Positions 1 through 5,487 of a stretch of 5,487 nt of DNA are shown piece by piece. The position numbers were made by a program, and so were the translations under genes. This DNA comes from an uncultured bacterium (GTDB lineage Bacteria; Actinomycetota; Coriobacteriia; Coriobacteriales; Eggerthellaceae), in contig CANSQW010000101.1 in assembly GCA_947649215.1 (NCBI GenBank), forward strand, positions 1-5,487, in the 5' to 3' direction. The notes under the pieces are model-generated. The model ran no database searches, had not been told where the DNA came from, and was given only the letters and a program-made list of their open reading frames with translations. Every line of letters starts with the position of its first letter. Within the stretch, counting starts at the first letter, position 1.

Positions 1-1
1 C

Positions 2-1897
2 CTAGACCTCCAGGATGTTGACGATCGCCATCGGACGCTGCTTGGTGCGCTCCCACAGAAGCGAGAGGATGGCGTCGCGCGCCACCTTGCGCAGCTCCTT
101 GGCGCCGCCGCCCTTGGACAGTTGGCGCTTGAGGGCGCCCTTGAGGGCGTTCTGGGCCTCCTCGGCCAGGTAGTAGTCGTCGCCGCCGGTGATGCCGCGC
201 ATGATGACCTGCACCTCGCCGACGACCTCCTTGCGCTTGAAGTCCACGGCGGCCGCCACCGAGGCGAAGCCCTGCTCGCCGAGCGCGCTGCGGTCGTCGA
301 GCACGTCCTGGGAGGTGTCGCCCACCGACAGGCCGTCGACGAAGACGATGCCGCTCTGAACGCCCTCGCCGCGCTCGACGCCCTTGGCGGAGAGCTCGAG
401 CGCATCGCCGTTGTCCATCACGAAGATGTTCTCGGCCGGCACGCCCGTGGCCTCGGCCAGCTGGGCGTGGGCGCGCAGGTGCGTGGCCTCGCCGTGGACC
501 GGCATGAAGGCCTTGGGCTTCACCATCGAGAGCACGATCTTGAGCTCCTCGGCGCCGGCATGGCCGGACACGTGCACGCGGGCGCGCGACTTGTCGTAGA
601 CATCCGCCCCGATCTTGGCGAGCGAGTTAATGACGCGCGTGACCGCCTTCTCGTTGCCGGGAACCGGCGTGGCCGAGATGATGACGGTGTCGCCCTGCTC
701 GATGTCGATGGTCTTGTGCTCGCCGTTGGCGATGCGCGCGAGCGCGCTCAGCGGCTCGCCCTGCGAGCCGGTGCACATGATGACCACCTTCTCAGGCGGG
801 ATGCCCTTGAGCTCGTAGGCGTCGATGAGGTCAGAATCCGCGATGTTGAGGTAGCCGAGGCGCCGCGCGATGTCGGTGTTCTGGATCATCGAGCGGCCCG
901 TGACCACCACCTTGCGGCCGTTGGCGAGGGCCGCGTCGCAGATCTGCTGCATACGGTGGATGTGGCTCGCGAACGACGCGATGATGACGCGCCCCTTGGC
1001 CTGCGAGATGATGGTGCGCAGGGTCTTGCCCACCTCCGCCTCCGACGGCGTGAAGTTGGGGTTGGTGGCGTTGGTCGAGTCGCTCATCATGAGGTCGACG
1101 CCCATCTCGCCGAAGCGGGCGAGCGCAGCGAAGTCGGTGTGCACCCCGTCGATGGGGGTCTGGTCGAGCTTGAAGTCGCCCATGTGCAGCACGTTACCGG
1201 CCGGGCTCTGGAAGAACACGCCCACCGCGCCGGGGATGGAGTGGTTCACGGCGAAGAAGTCCACCGTGAAGCAGCCGAGCTTGATCTGGTCGCCCGGCTT
1301 GATCTCGATGAGCTTGGCGTTCTTCACCTTGTGCTCGGCGAACTTGCCCTCGATGAGGCCCAAGGTGAGCTTGGTGGCGTAGATGGGCACCGTGCGGTCG
1401 AGGTCCTTGAGCAGGTACGGGAGGCTGCCGGTGTGGTCCTCGTGCCCGTGGGTGATGATGATGCCACGCAGCTTGTCGGCGTTCTCCAGCACGTGGGTGT
1501 AGTCGGGCAGGATGAGGTCGATGCCCGGATGGTCGTCGTCGGGGAACATGAGGCCCGCGTCATCGAGGATCATGTCGCCCTTGCACTCAAGCGCCGTCAT
1601 GTTCTTGCCGATGGCATCCAGGCCGCCGAGCGGGATGATGCGGAGCTTGGCGCGGGGATCCTTCCCCTTGCCGGTAATGCGGCGCGCATCCTTCGAGGCG
1701 CCGCCCTTCGCGGGCTGCTTGCCCTTCGCGGAAGCCTGGTCGCGCGAGAGCTGGGGGCGCTCGCGCTTGAGGTTCTCGTGGCGGAAGGAGCGGGTGCGGC
1801 GCTTCGCGCCCTCACGGCCGCCCTGGGAGGCGCCGTCCTGGCGCTGGGATTCCTTCTGCGGGGCCTTCTCGGCCCCTTCCTTCTTCTCGTTGGTCAT
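2..1897 (-). CDS. rnj: Ribonuclease J (metallo-beta-lactamase/beta-CASP RNase) with long basic N-terminal extension
   Basis: RNase J is a cytoplasmic zinc-dependent nuclease with 5'-3' exonuclease and endonuclease activity, used in mRNA decay and rRNA maturation. The 631-residue product (numbered from the chosen ATG) has the metallo-beta-lactamase motif HGHEDH at 150-155, further likely metal ligands His219 (NHS) and Asp241 (GDFKLD), SDSTNA at 272-277, the beta-CASP segment SFASHIHRMQ near 308-317, HVSGHAG at 442-448 and PVHGE near 466-470. The C-terminal RNase J domain is complete to a TAG stop at 4-2. The core begins near LRIIPLGGLDAIGKN (about residue 85), so the first ~80 residues are an extra K/R/Q/G-rich, probably disordered extension; typical RNase J is about 555-560 residues. 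I chose ATG at 1897-1895 because AAAAGGA lies just upstream. An in-frame TTG at 1927 would add ten residues, but it lies inside the terminator T-run and has no ribosome binding site. dapA lies upstream, separated by a terminator. Confidence 0.96.
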   Translation of the reverse strand: MTNEKKEGAEKAPQKESQRQDGASQGGREGAKRRTRSFRHENLKRERPQLSRDQASAKGKQPAKGGASKDARRITGKGKDPRAKLRIIPLGGLDAIGKNMTALECKGDMILDDAGLMFPDDDHPGIDLILPDYTHVLENADKLRGIIITHGHEDHTGSLPYLLKDLDRTVPIYATKLTLGLIEGKFAEHKVKNAKLIEIKPGDQIKLGCFTVDFFAVNHSIPGAVGVFFQSPAGNVLHMGDFKLDQTPIDGVHTDFAALARFGEMGVDLMMSDSTNATNPNFTPSEAEVGKTLRTIISQAKGRVIIASFASHIHRMQQICDAALANGRKVVVTGRSMIQNTDIARRLGYLNIADSDLIDAYELKGIPPEKVVIMCTGSQGEPLSALARIANGEHKTIDIEQGDTVIISATPVPGNEKAVTRVINSLAKIGADVYDKSRARVHVSGHAGAEELKIVLSMVKPKAFMPVHGEATHLRAHAQLAEATGVPAENIFVMDNGDALELSAKGVERGEGVQSGIVFVDGLSVGDTSQDVLDDRSALGEQGFASVAAAVDFKRKEVVGEVQVIMRGITGGDDYYLAEEAQNALKGALKRQLSKGGGAKELRKVARDAILSLLWERTKQRPMAIVNILEV

Positions 1898-1901
1898 CTG
1901 G

Positions 1902-1909
1902 TTCCTTTT
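1902..1909 (-). promoter_or_regulatory. Ribosome binding site of rnj
   Basis: The minus strand reads AAAAGGAA followed by CCAG and then ATG. The AAGGA core ends 5 bases before the start codon. This decides the start at 1897 over the in-frame TTG at 1927, which has no purine-rich motif upstream. Confidence 0.75.
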
Positions 1910-1925
1910 CTTGTTATACGTTTCC

Positions 1926-1958
1926 AAAAAACGCCGGCCCGCAACGGGCGGGCCGGCG
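1926..1958 (-). terminator. Intrinsic terminator after dapA, just upstream of rnj
   Basis: On the minus strand CGCCGGCCCG (1958-1949) pairs perfectly with CGGGCCGGCG (1941-1932). A further C-G pair (1948/1942) extends the stem to 11 pairs and leaves a 5-base loop. Six T residues (1931-1926) follow at once. The stem starts 23 bases after the dapA stop codon, the normal place for its terminator. The T-run ends only 28 bases before the rnj ATG, so it also sits in the path of any dapA-rnj read-through transcript. Confidence 0.9.
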
Positions 1959-1981
1959 ACTCGACGCTTCTCGGCGCGGCC

Positions 1982-2881
1982 CTAGGCCAGAACGCCCACC
2001 TGGCGCATGATGGCAGCCAGGGTCTCGGACTGCTCGGGCGTGGCGTCCACGAGCGGCAGGCGCACGCCGCCCACGGGAAAGCCCGTCAGCTTGAGCGCCT
2101 CCTTCACGAGGATGGGGTTGGAGGTGGCGAACAGCCCCTCCATGAGCGGCAGCAGGGCCTCGTTGGCCTGGGCGGCACGCTCCCACTCCCCCGCCGCGCA
2201 GAGGTCCACGATCTCCTTCATGCGGGCCGGGGCCACGTTCGCGATGGTGGAGATGACGCCCACGCCGCCGCGGCGCATGACCTCGAGGGTGGCGGAGTCA
2301 TCGCCCGAGTAGACGGAGAAGCCCGCCGGCGCCTCGGCCACGATGCGCTCCACCTGGTCCATGCGGCCCGACGCCTCCTTGATGGCAATGACGTTGGGGC
2401 AGTCGTGGGCCAGGCGCAGGGTGGTCTCGGCCTCCATGTTCACGACGCAGCGGCCGGGGATGTTGTAGAGGATGACCGGCAGCTCCACCGCGTCGGCGAT
2501 GGTGCGGAAGTGCTGGTACATGCCCTCCTGCGGCGGCTTGTTGTAGTAGGGCACGACGCACATGAAGCCGTCCACGCCGAGCGGCGCCACGTTGCTGGCG
2601 AACTCCACCGTGTCGGCCGTGCAGTTGTCGCCCACGTTCGCGATGACCGGCACGCGCCCGTCCACCGCAGCCACCACCGCGCGGAAGAGATCCATCTTCT
2701 GGGGGTAGAAGACCGTGGGGCTCTCACCGGTGGTGCCGTTGATGATGAGGGCGTCGCTGCCACCCTCGACCAGGCGGTCGGCCAGGGCCTGAGCACGGTC
2801 GAGATCGAGCTCGCGATCCTCGTCGAAGGGGGTCACCATCGCCGGGATCAGGCGGCCGAAGCGGGGGGCGTCATCTGCCAT
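1982..2881 (-). CDS. dapA: 4-hydroxy-tetrahydrodipicolinate synthase (dihydrodipicolinate synthase)
   Basis: DapA condenses pyruvate with aspartate semialdehyde, the first committed step toward diaminopimelate and lysine, in the cytoplasm. The 299-residue product is normal length for this (beta/alpha)8-barrel family. Visible active-site residues, by alignment to the E. coli enzyme, are Thr50 and Thr51 in GTTGES, Tyr113 in PYYNKP, Tyr139 and Arg144 in LYNIPGR, and the Schiff-base Lys168 in AIKEASG. Together these favour DapA over other aldolases of the superfamily such as N-acetylneuraminate lyase. The lysine-binding positions differ from E. coli: His53, His56 and Glu84 correspond to Tyr59, Lys62 and Asp90, which suggests weak or absent lysine inhibition. 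The ATG at 2881-2879 has a good ribosome binding site (AAGGAGA) 7 bases upstream. The gene has its own likely promoter and leader hairpin, ends in TAG and is followed by an intrinsic terminator. Confidence 0.95.
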   Translation of the reverse strand: MADDAPRFGRLIPAMVTPFDEDRELDLDRAQALADRLVEGGSDALIINGTTGESPTVFYPQKMDLFRAVVAAVDGRVPVIANVGDNCTADTVEFASNVAPLGVDGFMCVVPYYNKPPQEGMYQHFRTIADAVELPVILYNIPGRCVVNMEAETTLRLAHDCPNVIAIKEASGRMDQVERIVAEAPAGFSVYSGDDSATLEVMRRGGVGVISTIANVAPARMKEIVDLCAAGEWERAAQANEALLPLMEGLFATSNPILVKEALKLTGFPVGGVRLPLVDATPEQSETLAAIMRQVGVLA

Positions 2882-2888
2882 GGGAAGG

Positions 2889-2896
2889 TCTCCTTA
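2889..2896 (-). promoter_or_regulatory. Ribosome binding site of dapA
   Basis: The minus strand reads TAAGGAGA at 2896-2889, close to the ideal Shine-Dalgarno sequence, with 7 bases before ATG at 2881. It supports the annotated start. Its GGAGA part is complementary to the loop of the hairpin at 2916-2937. Confidence 0.8.
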
Positions 2897-2915
2897 CCGT
2901 CTACGCGTATCGTGA

Positions 2916-2937
2916 GGCACCGCGGGAGAGCGGTGCC
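2916..2937 (-). promoter_or_regulatory. Perfect hairpin in the dapA 5' leader
   Basis: GGCACCGC and GCGGTGCC form a perfect 8-base-pair stem with a 6-base loop that reads UCUCCC in the minus-strand RNA. It lies between the probable -10 element and the ribosome binding site, so it should be at the start of the dapA transcript. No T-run follows, so it does not look like a terminator. It may protect the 5' end or control translation. The stem is directly visible; a function is inferred. Confidence 0.6.
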
Positions 2938-2956
2938 GAAGGCTTGCCGATGTGCC

Positions 2957-2965
2957 ATTATGCCA
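2957..2965 (-). promoter_or_regulatory. Probable extended -10 promoter of dapA
   Basis: The minus strand reads TGGCATAAT, a TGN extended -10 followed by CATAAT (one base from TATAAT). A start point near 2950 would give a leader of about 70 bases containing the hairpin at 2916-2937. At the usual spacing (around 2980-2985) there is no good -35, only a GC-rich stretch, which is common for extended -10 promoters. Confidence 0.5.
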
Positions 2966-3080
2966 CGAATGTACGCATGGGGGCCGACTGTCCCGCGAAG
3001 TTCGCCAAACCTCCAAGCCGACGGCGGCCGTCCGCCCGCGAAGGCCGCTGAGCGAGCGAGGCGGGCAGCGAGGAGGGGGA

Positions 3081-3241
3081 TTTTCTGCGAGAAATGACGG
3101 GTTTGCATTGCGCGCGAACGGCGAAGCCCAAGGGAGGTCGGCGTTTCCCCAGGTCGCGCATGGCCGTGCCGCGCGAGGCGGGCCAGCAGGGGCCTCATCG
3201 GCGCGCGAAACCCATGCATACCCGTCATTTCTCGCAGGAAA
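3081..3241. repeat. Intergenic element bounded by 28-base imperfect inverted repeats (MITE-like or large hairpin)
   Basis: The arms 3081-3108 and 3214-3241 are inverted copies. Of 28 positions, 26 match, one is a T/T mismatch (3103 against 3219) and one would be a G-U wobble in RNA (3084 against 3238). Both contain the 18-base core CTGCGAGAAATGACGGGT (3085-3102 on the plus strand, complement at 3220-3237). The 105 bases between them are GC-rich, contain small internal repeats such as CGCGCGAA near both inner ends, and show no credible gene. No clear target-site duplication flanks the element. It lies between the surface-protein terminator and the dapA promoter. It could be a short non-autonomous mobile element, a genome-wide intergenic repeat or a transcribed hairpin; the sequence alone does not decide. 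Confidence 0.7.
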
Positions 3242-3289
3242 CAGGGAGAATTCCCGCCCGGCCAAGCGCAACGCGCCCCAGACGCAAGC

Positions 3290-3316
3290 GGGGCCGGGGG
3301 TCACTCCCCCGGCCCC
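3290..3316 (-). terminator. Strong GC hairpin after the surface-protein gene, likely terminator without T-run
   Basis: GGGGCCGGGGG (3290-3300) and CCCCCGGCCCC (3306-3316) form a perfect 11-base-pair stem with a 5-base loop, starting 19 bases after the surface-protein stop codon. The minus strand after it reads GCTTGCGTCTGG, so there is no true T-tract. Such T-poor hairpins are common at gene ends in high-GC Actinobacteria. It could also stabilise the mRNA 3' end. Confidence 0.7.
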
Positions 3317-3335
3317 GTCGATCCTCAGCCGCGCG

Positions 3336-5487
3336 CTACCACTGGCCGCGGTGACGCGCCACCAGCGCCTCGCGCTGCCGGCGCCGCTGGGCTGCGAAGG
3401 CCGTCAGCATGAGGCCGCCGGCTGCGGCAGCCATGACGAGCGCCACCGACATGCCGAGCGTCTCGTCGCCGGTCTGGGCGAGCCGGATGGGCGTGCGCGA
3501 GCCCTTGCCGTTCCCGTCGGCGGCGCCTTGGCCCGAGCCGTCGCCGGCAGAGCCGCCCGGCCCGTCGCCCGCCGGATCGGCCGGCCTCACGCCGCCGGCG
3601 CCGTCCACGTCGGAGGAGGGATAGGTGGGAGCGGGGTTGCTGATGCCGGGGTGGGCCTCGTCGAACTCGTCCCAGCCCTCCTCGGGGACGAAGGGCACGC
3701 CGGGCGTGGGCCTCGTGACGCCGGGCGCCACCTCGCCGGGCACCGCGTCGGAGGGACGCGTGCCGAAGGCATCCGCCACATTGCCGACGTCAGAGCCGAT
3801 GGCCTCCTCGGTCACCTGCGCGTCGAACACGAGCACGGCAGAGCGCCCGCCGGCCACATCGCCCACCGTGACGGCCAGGACGCGCGTCGCAGGATCGTAG
3901 GCGTCGTCGGGCACCGCGCGCTCCACGCCGTCGGCGCCCGTCACCTTGATGGATCCGGAGAGCGGCTCGAGCCCCTCGGGCACCCGGTCGCGGATGACGG
4001 CGTCGTACCACATCGAGTGCTGCTTGGCGTTGGAGAGCGTGATGGTGTAGCGCACCACATCGTTCACGTGCGTGGTGCCGTCGGCGCGGTCGAGGTTCTC
4101 GGCGGCCTTGGTCACCTTGATGTCGGCCGGACCGTCCTCGTCGTCCTCGAGCTTCGGGTTAGACGGCAGCACCGGCGGCATATCGGGGTCGACGGCCGGA
4201 GGCGTGCTGACGAACTCATCCTCCAGGTCCTCCCAGGGCGCGGTGGGCACGAAGGGCGTGCCGGGCTTGGGCTTGTCGGCCGGGTCGGCCGGCTCCACGT
4301 CCGGGTCGGTGGGATGCTCACGCTCCCACTCGTCGGTGGGCGTGCCGCCGAGCGTGCCGCCCTCGATGACGGGGTCGGTGGGGCGCCCGGGCGTGGGGTC
4401 GCCCGGCGTGCCGGGATTGCCCGGATTGTCCGGATCGTCGGGGTTGCCGGGGCTGTCCGGGCTATCAGGATTGCTCGGATCGTCGGGGTTGTCCGGGTCG
4501 TACACCGAGACCACCTCCACGTCGAAGGTGAGCACCGCGCTCTCGCCGCCGTAGAGGTCGCCCGCATTCACGGCGATGACGCCGGTCTTCGGGTCGTAGG
4601 CGCTGAACGGCACGTCATGGGGCTTGCCCGCGCCGTCCACGAGCTTGATGGTGCCCTCCTTGGGCTCCATGCCCTGCGGCAGCGTCACCTTCACGATGGC
4701 ATCGGTCAGGCACGAGTCCTTGCCGTGGTTGGTCGAGGTGACGGTGACGCCGAGCGTGTCGCCCACGAGGATGCGGTCGTCGTCGTGCTCCTCGGTGTGC
4801 GCCTTCTGCTCCACCTCCACCGTCGTCGTGATGTCGGGCGCAGCCGGGTCCTTCGGCAGCACGGGGATGGGCTCGGGAGCCGAGGGCTCGCCGGGCTTCG
4901 GGTCGATCCCGCCGATGACGTCGATGTCCTTGGAGGGATCAAGCGGCTTGGGCGGCGTCGTGTCGCCAGGGTCGTTCTCCGGCTTGCCGTAGCTGCCGTC
5001 GCCCGCAGGCTTGTTGACGATCTCAGGCAGCTTGTCGCCCTCGCCCGGGCGCTTGCCCAGGTCATCGGCAACCTTGGCCTTGAAGCGCACGGAGGTGGAC
5101 TGGCCGCCGTAGACCGAGCCGATCATCTTGGAGAGCGTGGCGGTGGCGTCGTCGAACTCGTAGCCGTCATCGCCGCCACCCGCCGGCACCTTGGCCCACT
5201 CGAGGCCCGCCCAGTTGAAGCCCTCGTAGAAGGCATCCGAGCCGAGTGCGGTGCTCTTGTCGGTGCGCGTGGCGTAGTTGGGGGCTATCTCGACGCTCTC
5301 GGCGTCCAGCGTGAGCTTCTGGTCGATGGCGTCCTTGAGCTCGGCGGCCTGCCAGGCCGAGCCGTTGGTCAGGTTGAGGCCCGTCACCGTGTACTCGAGC
5401 TCGTCTCCCGGACGCGGCGGGGTATGGGTGCGGTCGGTCGTCGCGCGCACGGCGAGCGGCATGATCCCCGCATCCGCCGGCACGGCG
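3336..5487 (-). CDS. Sortase-anchored surface protein with DUF11-like repeats, 5' end outside window
   Basis: This is the C-terminal part of a large cell-wall protein. The frame stays open to the window edge, and the first in-frame GTG (5483) has no signal peptide after it, so the true start lies upstream. Residues are counted from that GTG. Three related beta-rich domains lie at about 10-139, 217-327 and 452-557. Each opens with a GD-type strand (GDELEYTVT, GDTLGVTVT, NDVVRYTIT) and closes with a GGxS turn then F-x-x-x-V (YGGQSTSVRFKAKV, YGGESAVLTFDVEV, AGGRSAVLVFDAQV), as in DUF11-like repeats. Linkers are rich in Pro, Asp and Glu, including eleven xxP triplets at 331-363. The end is typical for sortase anchoring: Gly-rich stalk 640-660, LAQTG 668-672, hydrophobic helix about 677-698, tail QRRRQR. 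The only visible cysteine is Cys257. Adhesion or a structural role is plausible, but no ligand can be named. Confidence 0.85.
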   Translation of the reverse strand, partial: AVPADAGIMPLAVRATTDRTHTPPRPGDELEYTVTGLNLTNGSAWQAAELKDAIDQKLTLDAESVEIAPNYATRTDKSTALGSDAFYEGFNWAGLEWAKVPAGGGDDGYEFDDATATLSKMIGSVYGGQSTSVRFKAKVADDLGKRPGEGDKLPEIVNKPAGDGSYGKPENDPGDTTPPKPLDPSKDIDVIGGIDPKPGEPSAPEPIPVLPKDPAAPDITTTVEVEQKAHTEEHDDDRILVGDTLGVTVTSTNHGKDSCLTDAIVKVTLPQGMEPKEGTIKLVDGAGKPHDVPFSAYDPKTGVIAVNAGDLYGGESAVLTFDVEVVSVYDPDNPDDPSNPDSPDSPGNPDDPDNPGNPGTPGDPTPGRPTDPVIEGGTLGGTPTDEWEREHPTDPDVEPADPADKPKPGTPFVPTAPWEDLEDEFVSTPPAVDPDMPPVLPSNPKLEDDEDGPADIKVTKAAENLDRADGTTHVNDVVRYTITLSNAKQHSMWYDAVIRDRVPEGLEPLSGSIKVTGADGVERAVPDDAYDPATRVLAVTVGDVAGGRSAVLVFDAQVTEEAIGSDVGNVADAFGTRPSDAVPGEVAPGVTRPTPGVPFVPEEGWDEFDEAHPGISNPAPTYPSSDVDGAGGVRPADPAGDGPGGSAGDGSGQGAADGNGKGSRTPIRLAQTGDETLGMSVALVMAAAAGGLMLTAFAAQRRRQREALVARHRGQW
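3339..3482 (-). other. C-terminal cell-wall sorting signal (LAQTG, membrane helix, basic tail)
   Basis: LAQTG is encoded at 3482-3468, followed by Asp-Glu, a hydrophobic stretch from LGMSVALVMAAA to LMLTAFAA, and a tail starting QRRRQR. The normal sortase signal is LPxTG. Ala in position 2 matches the LAxTG signal known for class E sortases of high-GC Gram-positives. Sortase would cut between Thr671 and Gly672 and join the protein to peptidoglycan on the outer surface. No sortase gene is in the window. Confidence 0.85.
4395..4493 (-). repeat. Eleven-fold xxP triplet repeat inside the surface-protein gene
   Basis: Residues 331-363 are eleven consecutive triplets with Pro in the third place and mostly Asp, Asn, Ser or Gly in the first two (DNP, DDP, SNP, DSP, DSP, GNP, DDP, DNP, GNP, GTP, GDP). 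The DNA is a degenerate 9-base-like repeat of CCG/CCC proline codons with GAC/GAT/AAC/AAT. It is a stiff, extended linker between the second and third domains and is not collagen, which needs Gly at every third residue. Length changes here would stay in frame. Confidence 0.85.

Noticed and set aside
1913..1918. TATAAC on the minus strand between the terminator and rnj, a possible -10 box.
   Set aside because: A start 7 bases downstream would fall near 1906, inside the rnj ribosome binding site, and the -35 position is occupied by the terminator stem with no match.
1925..1927. In-frame TTG as an alternative rnj start, adding ten residues.
   Set aside because: It lies in the terminator T-run and has no ribosome binding site, whereas the ATG at 1897 has one.
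3022..3050. Small hairpin GCGGCC/GGCCGC with a 13-base loop.
   Set aside because: A six-pair stem with a long loop is expected by chance at this GC content, and no T-run or gene end is nearby.
122..3097. Open plus-strand frame of 991 codons running antisense through rnj and dapA and into the intergenic region.
   Set aside because: It is the mirror of two well-supported genes in high-GC DNA. The product is an implausible mix rich in Leu, Ala, Val, His, Arg and Asp with no motif, and it runs across two real genes and an intergenic region.
2848..3354. Several short open frames on both strands in the intergenic region, two of which begin with similar Thr-Arg-His-Phe-Ser peptides.
   Set aside because: Their similarity comes from the inverted-repeat arms. 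None has a good ribosome binding site or family motif, and they overlap the dapA promoter and the repeat.
4072..4554. Plus-strand open frame with Gly/Ser/Leu-rich repeats opposite the surface-protein linker.
   Set aside because: It is the antisense image of the proline-triplet tract, with no independent start signal or domain.
2..5487. All three genes end in TAG, which might suggest unusual stop-codon use.
   Set aside because: Three genes are too few to infer anything, and no in-frame stop or recoding sign is present.

Overview
The window is very GC-rich, and every convincing gene reads on the minus strand. Two features point to a high-GC Gram-positive bacterium (Actinomycetota): a dapA-rnj gene pair like that of Mycobacterium, and a surface protein ending in an LAQTG-type sorting signal. 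The overall look fits the gut/oral class Coriobacteriia (Eggerthella or Gordonibacter relatives), but that placement is inference and no rRNA or marker gene here proves it.

Layout in transcription order (right to left): (1) 5487-3336, the C-terminal 715 or more residues of a large sortase-anchored surface protein. It has three DUF11-like beta-sandwich repeats joined by acidic, proline-rich linkers, then a Gly-rich stalk, LAQTG, a membrane helix and a basic tail. Its start lies outside the window. (2) 3335-2882, a 454-base intergenic region. It holds a strong GC hairpin just after the surface-protein gene, a roughly 161-base element bounded by 28-base imperfect inverted repeats, and a probable extended -10 promoter and structured leader for dapA. 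(3) 2881-1982, dapA, complete. (4) 1981-1898, a textbook intrinsic terminator. (5) 1897-2, rnj (ribonuclease J), complete, with an unusually long basic N-terminal extension.

dapA and rnj act in unrelated processes (lysine/diaminopimelate synthesis and RNA turnover), yet they are neighbours in other Actinobacteria too. Here an intrinsic terminator separates them, leaving only 28 bases before the rnj start codon, so how rnj is expressed is the main regulatory puzzle. The surface-protein gene is a separate unit.

The items most worth a second look are the inverted-repeat element at 3081-3241, the terminator between dapA and rnj, and the dapA leader hairpin, whose loop can pair with the ribosome binding site. 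I see no evidence of a defence system, CRISPR array, tRNA or other wholly new multi-gene system.
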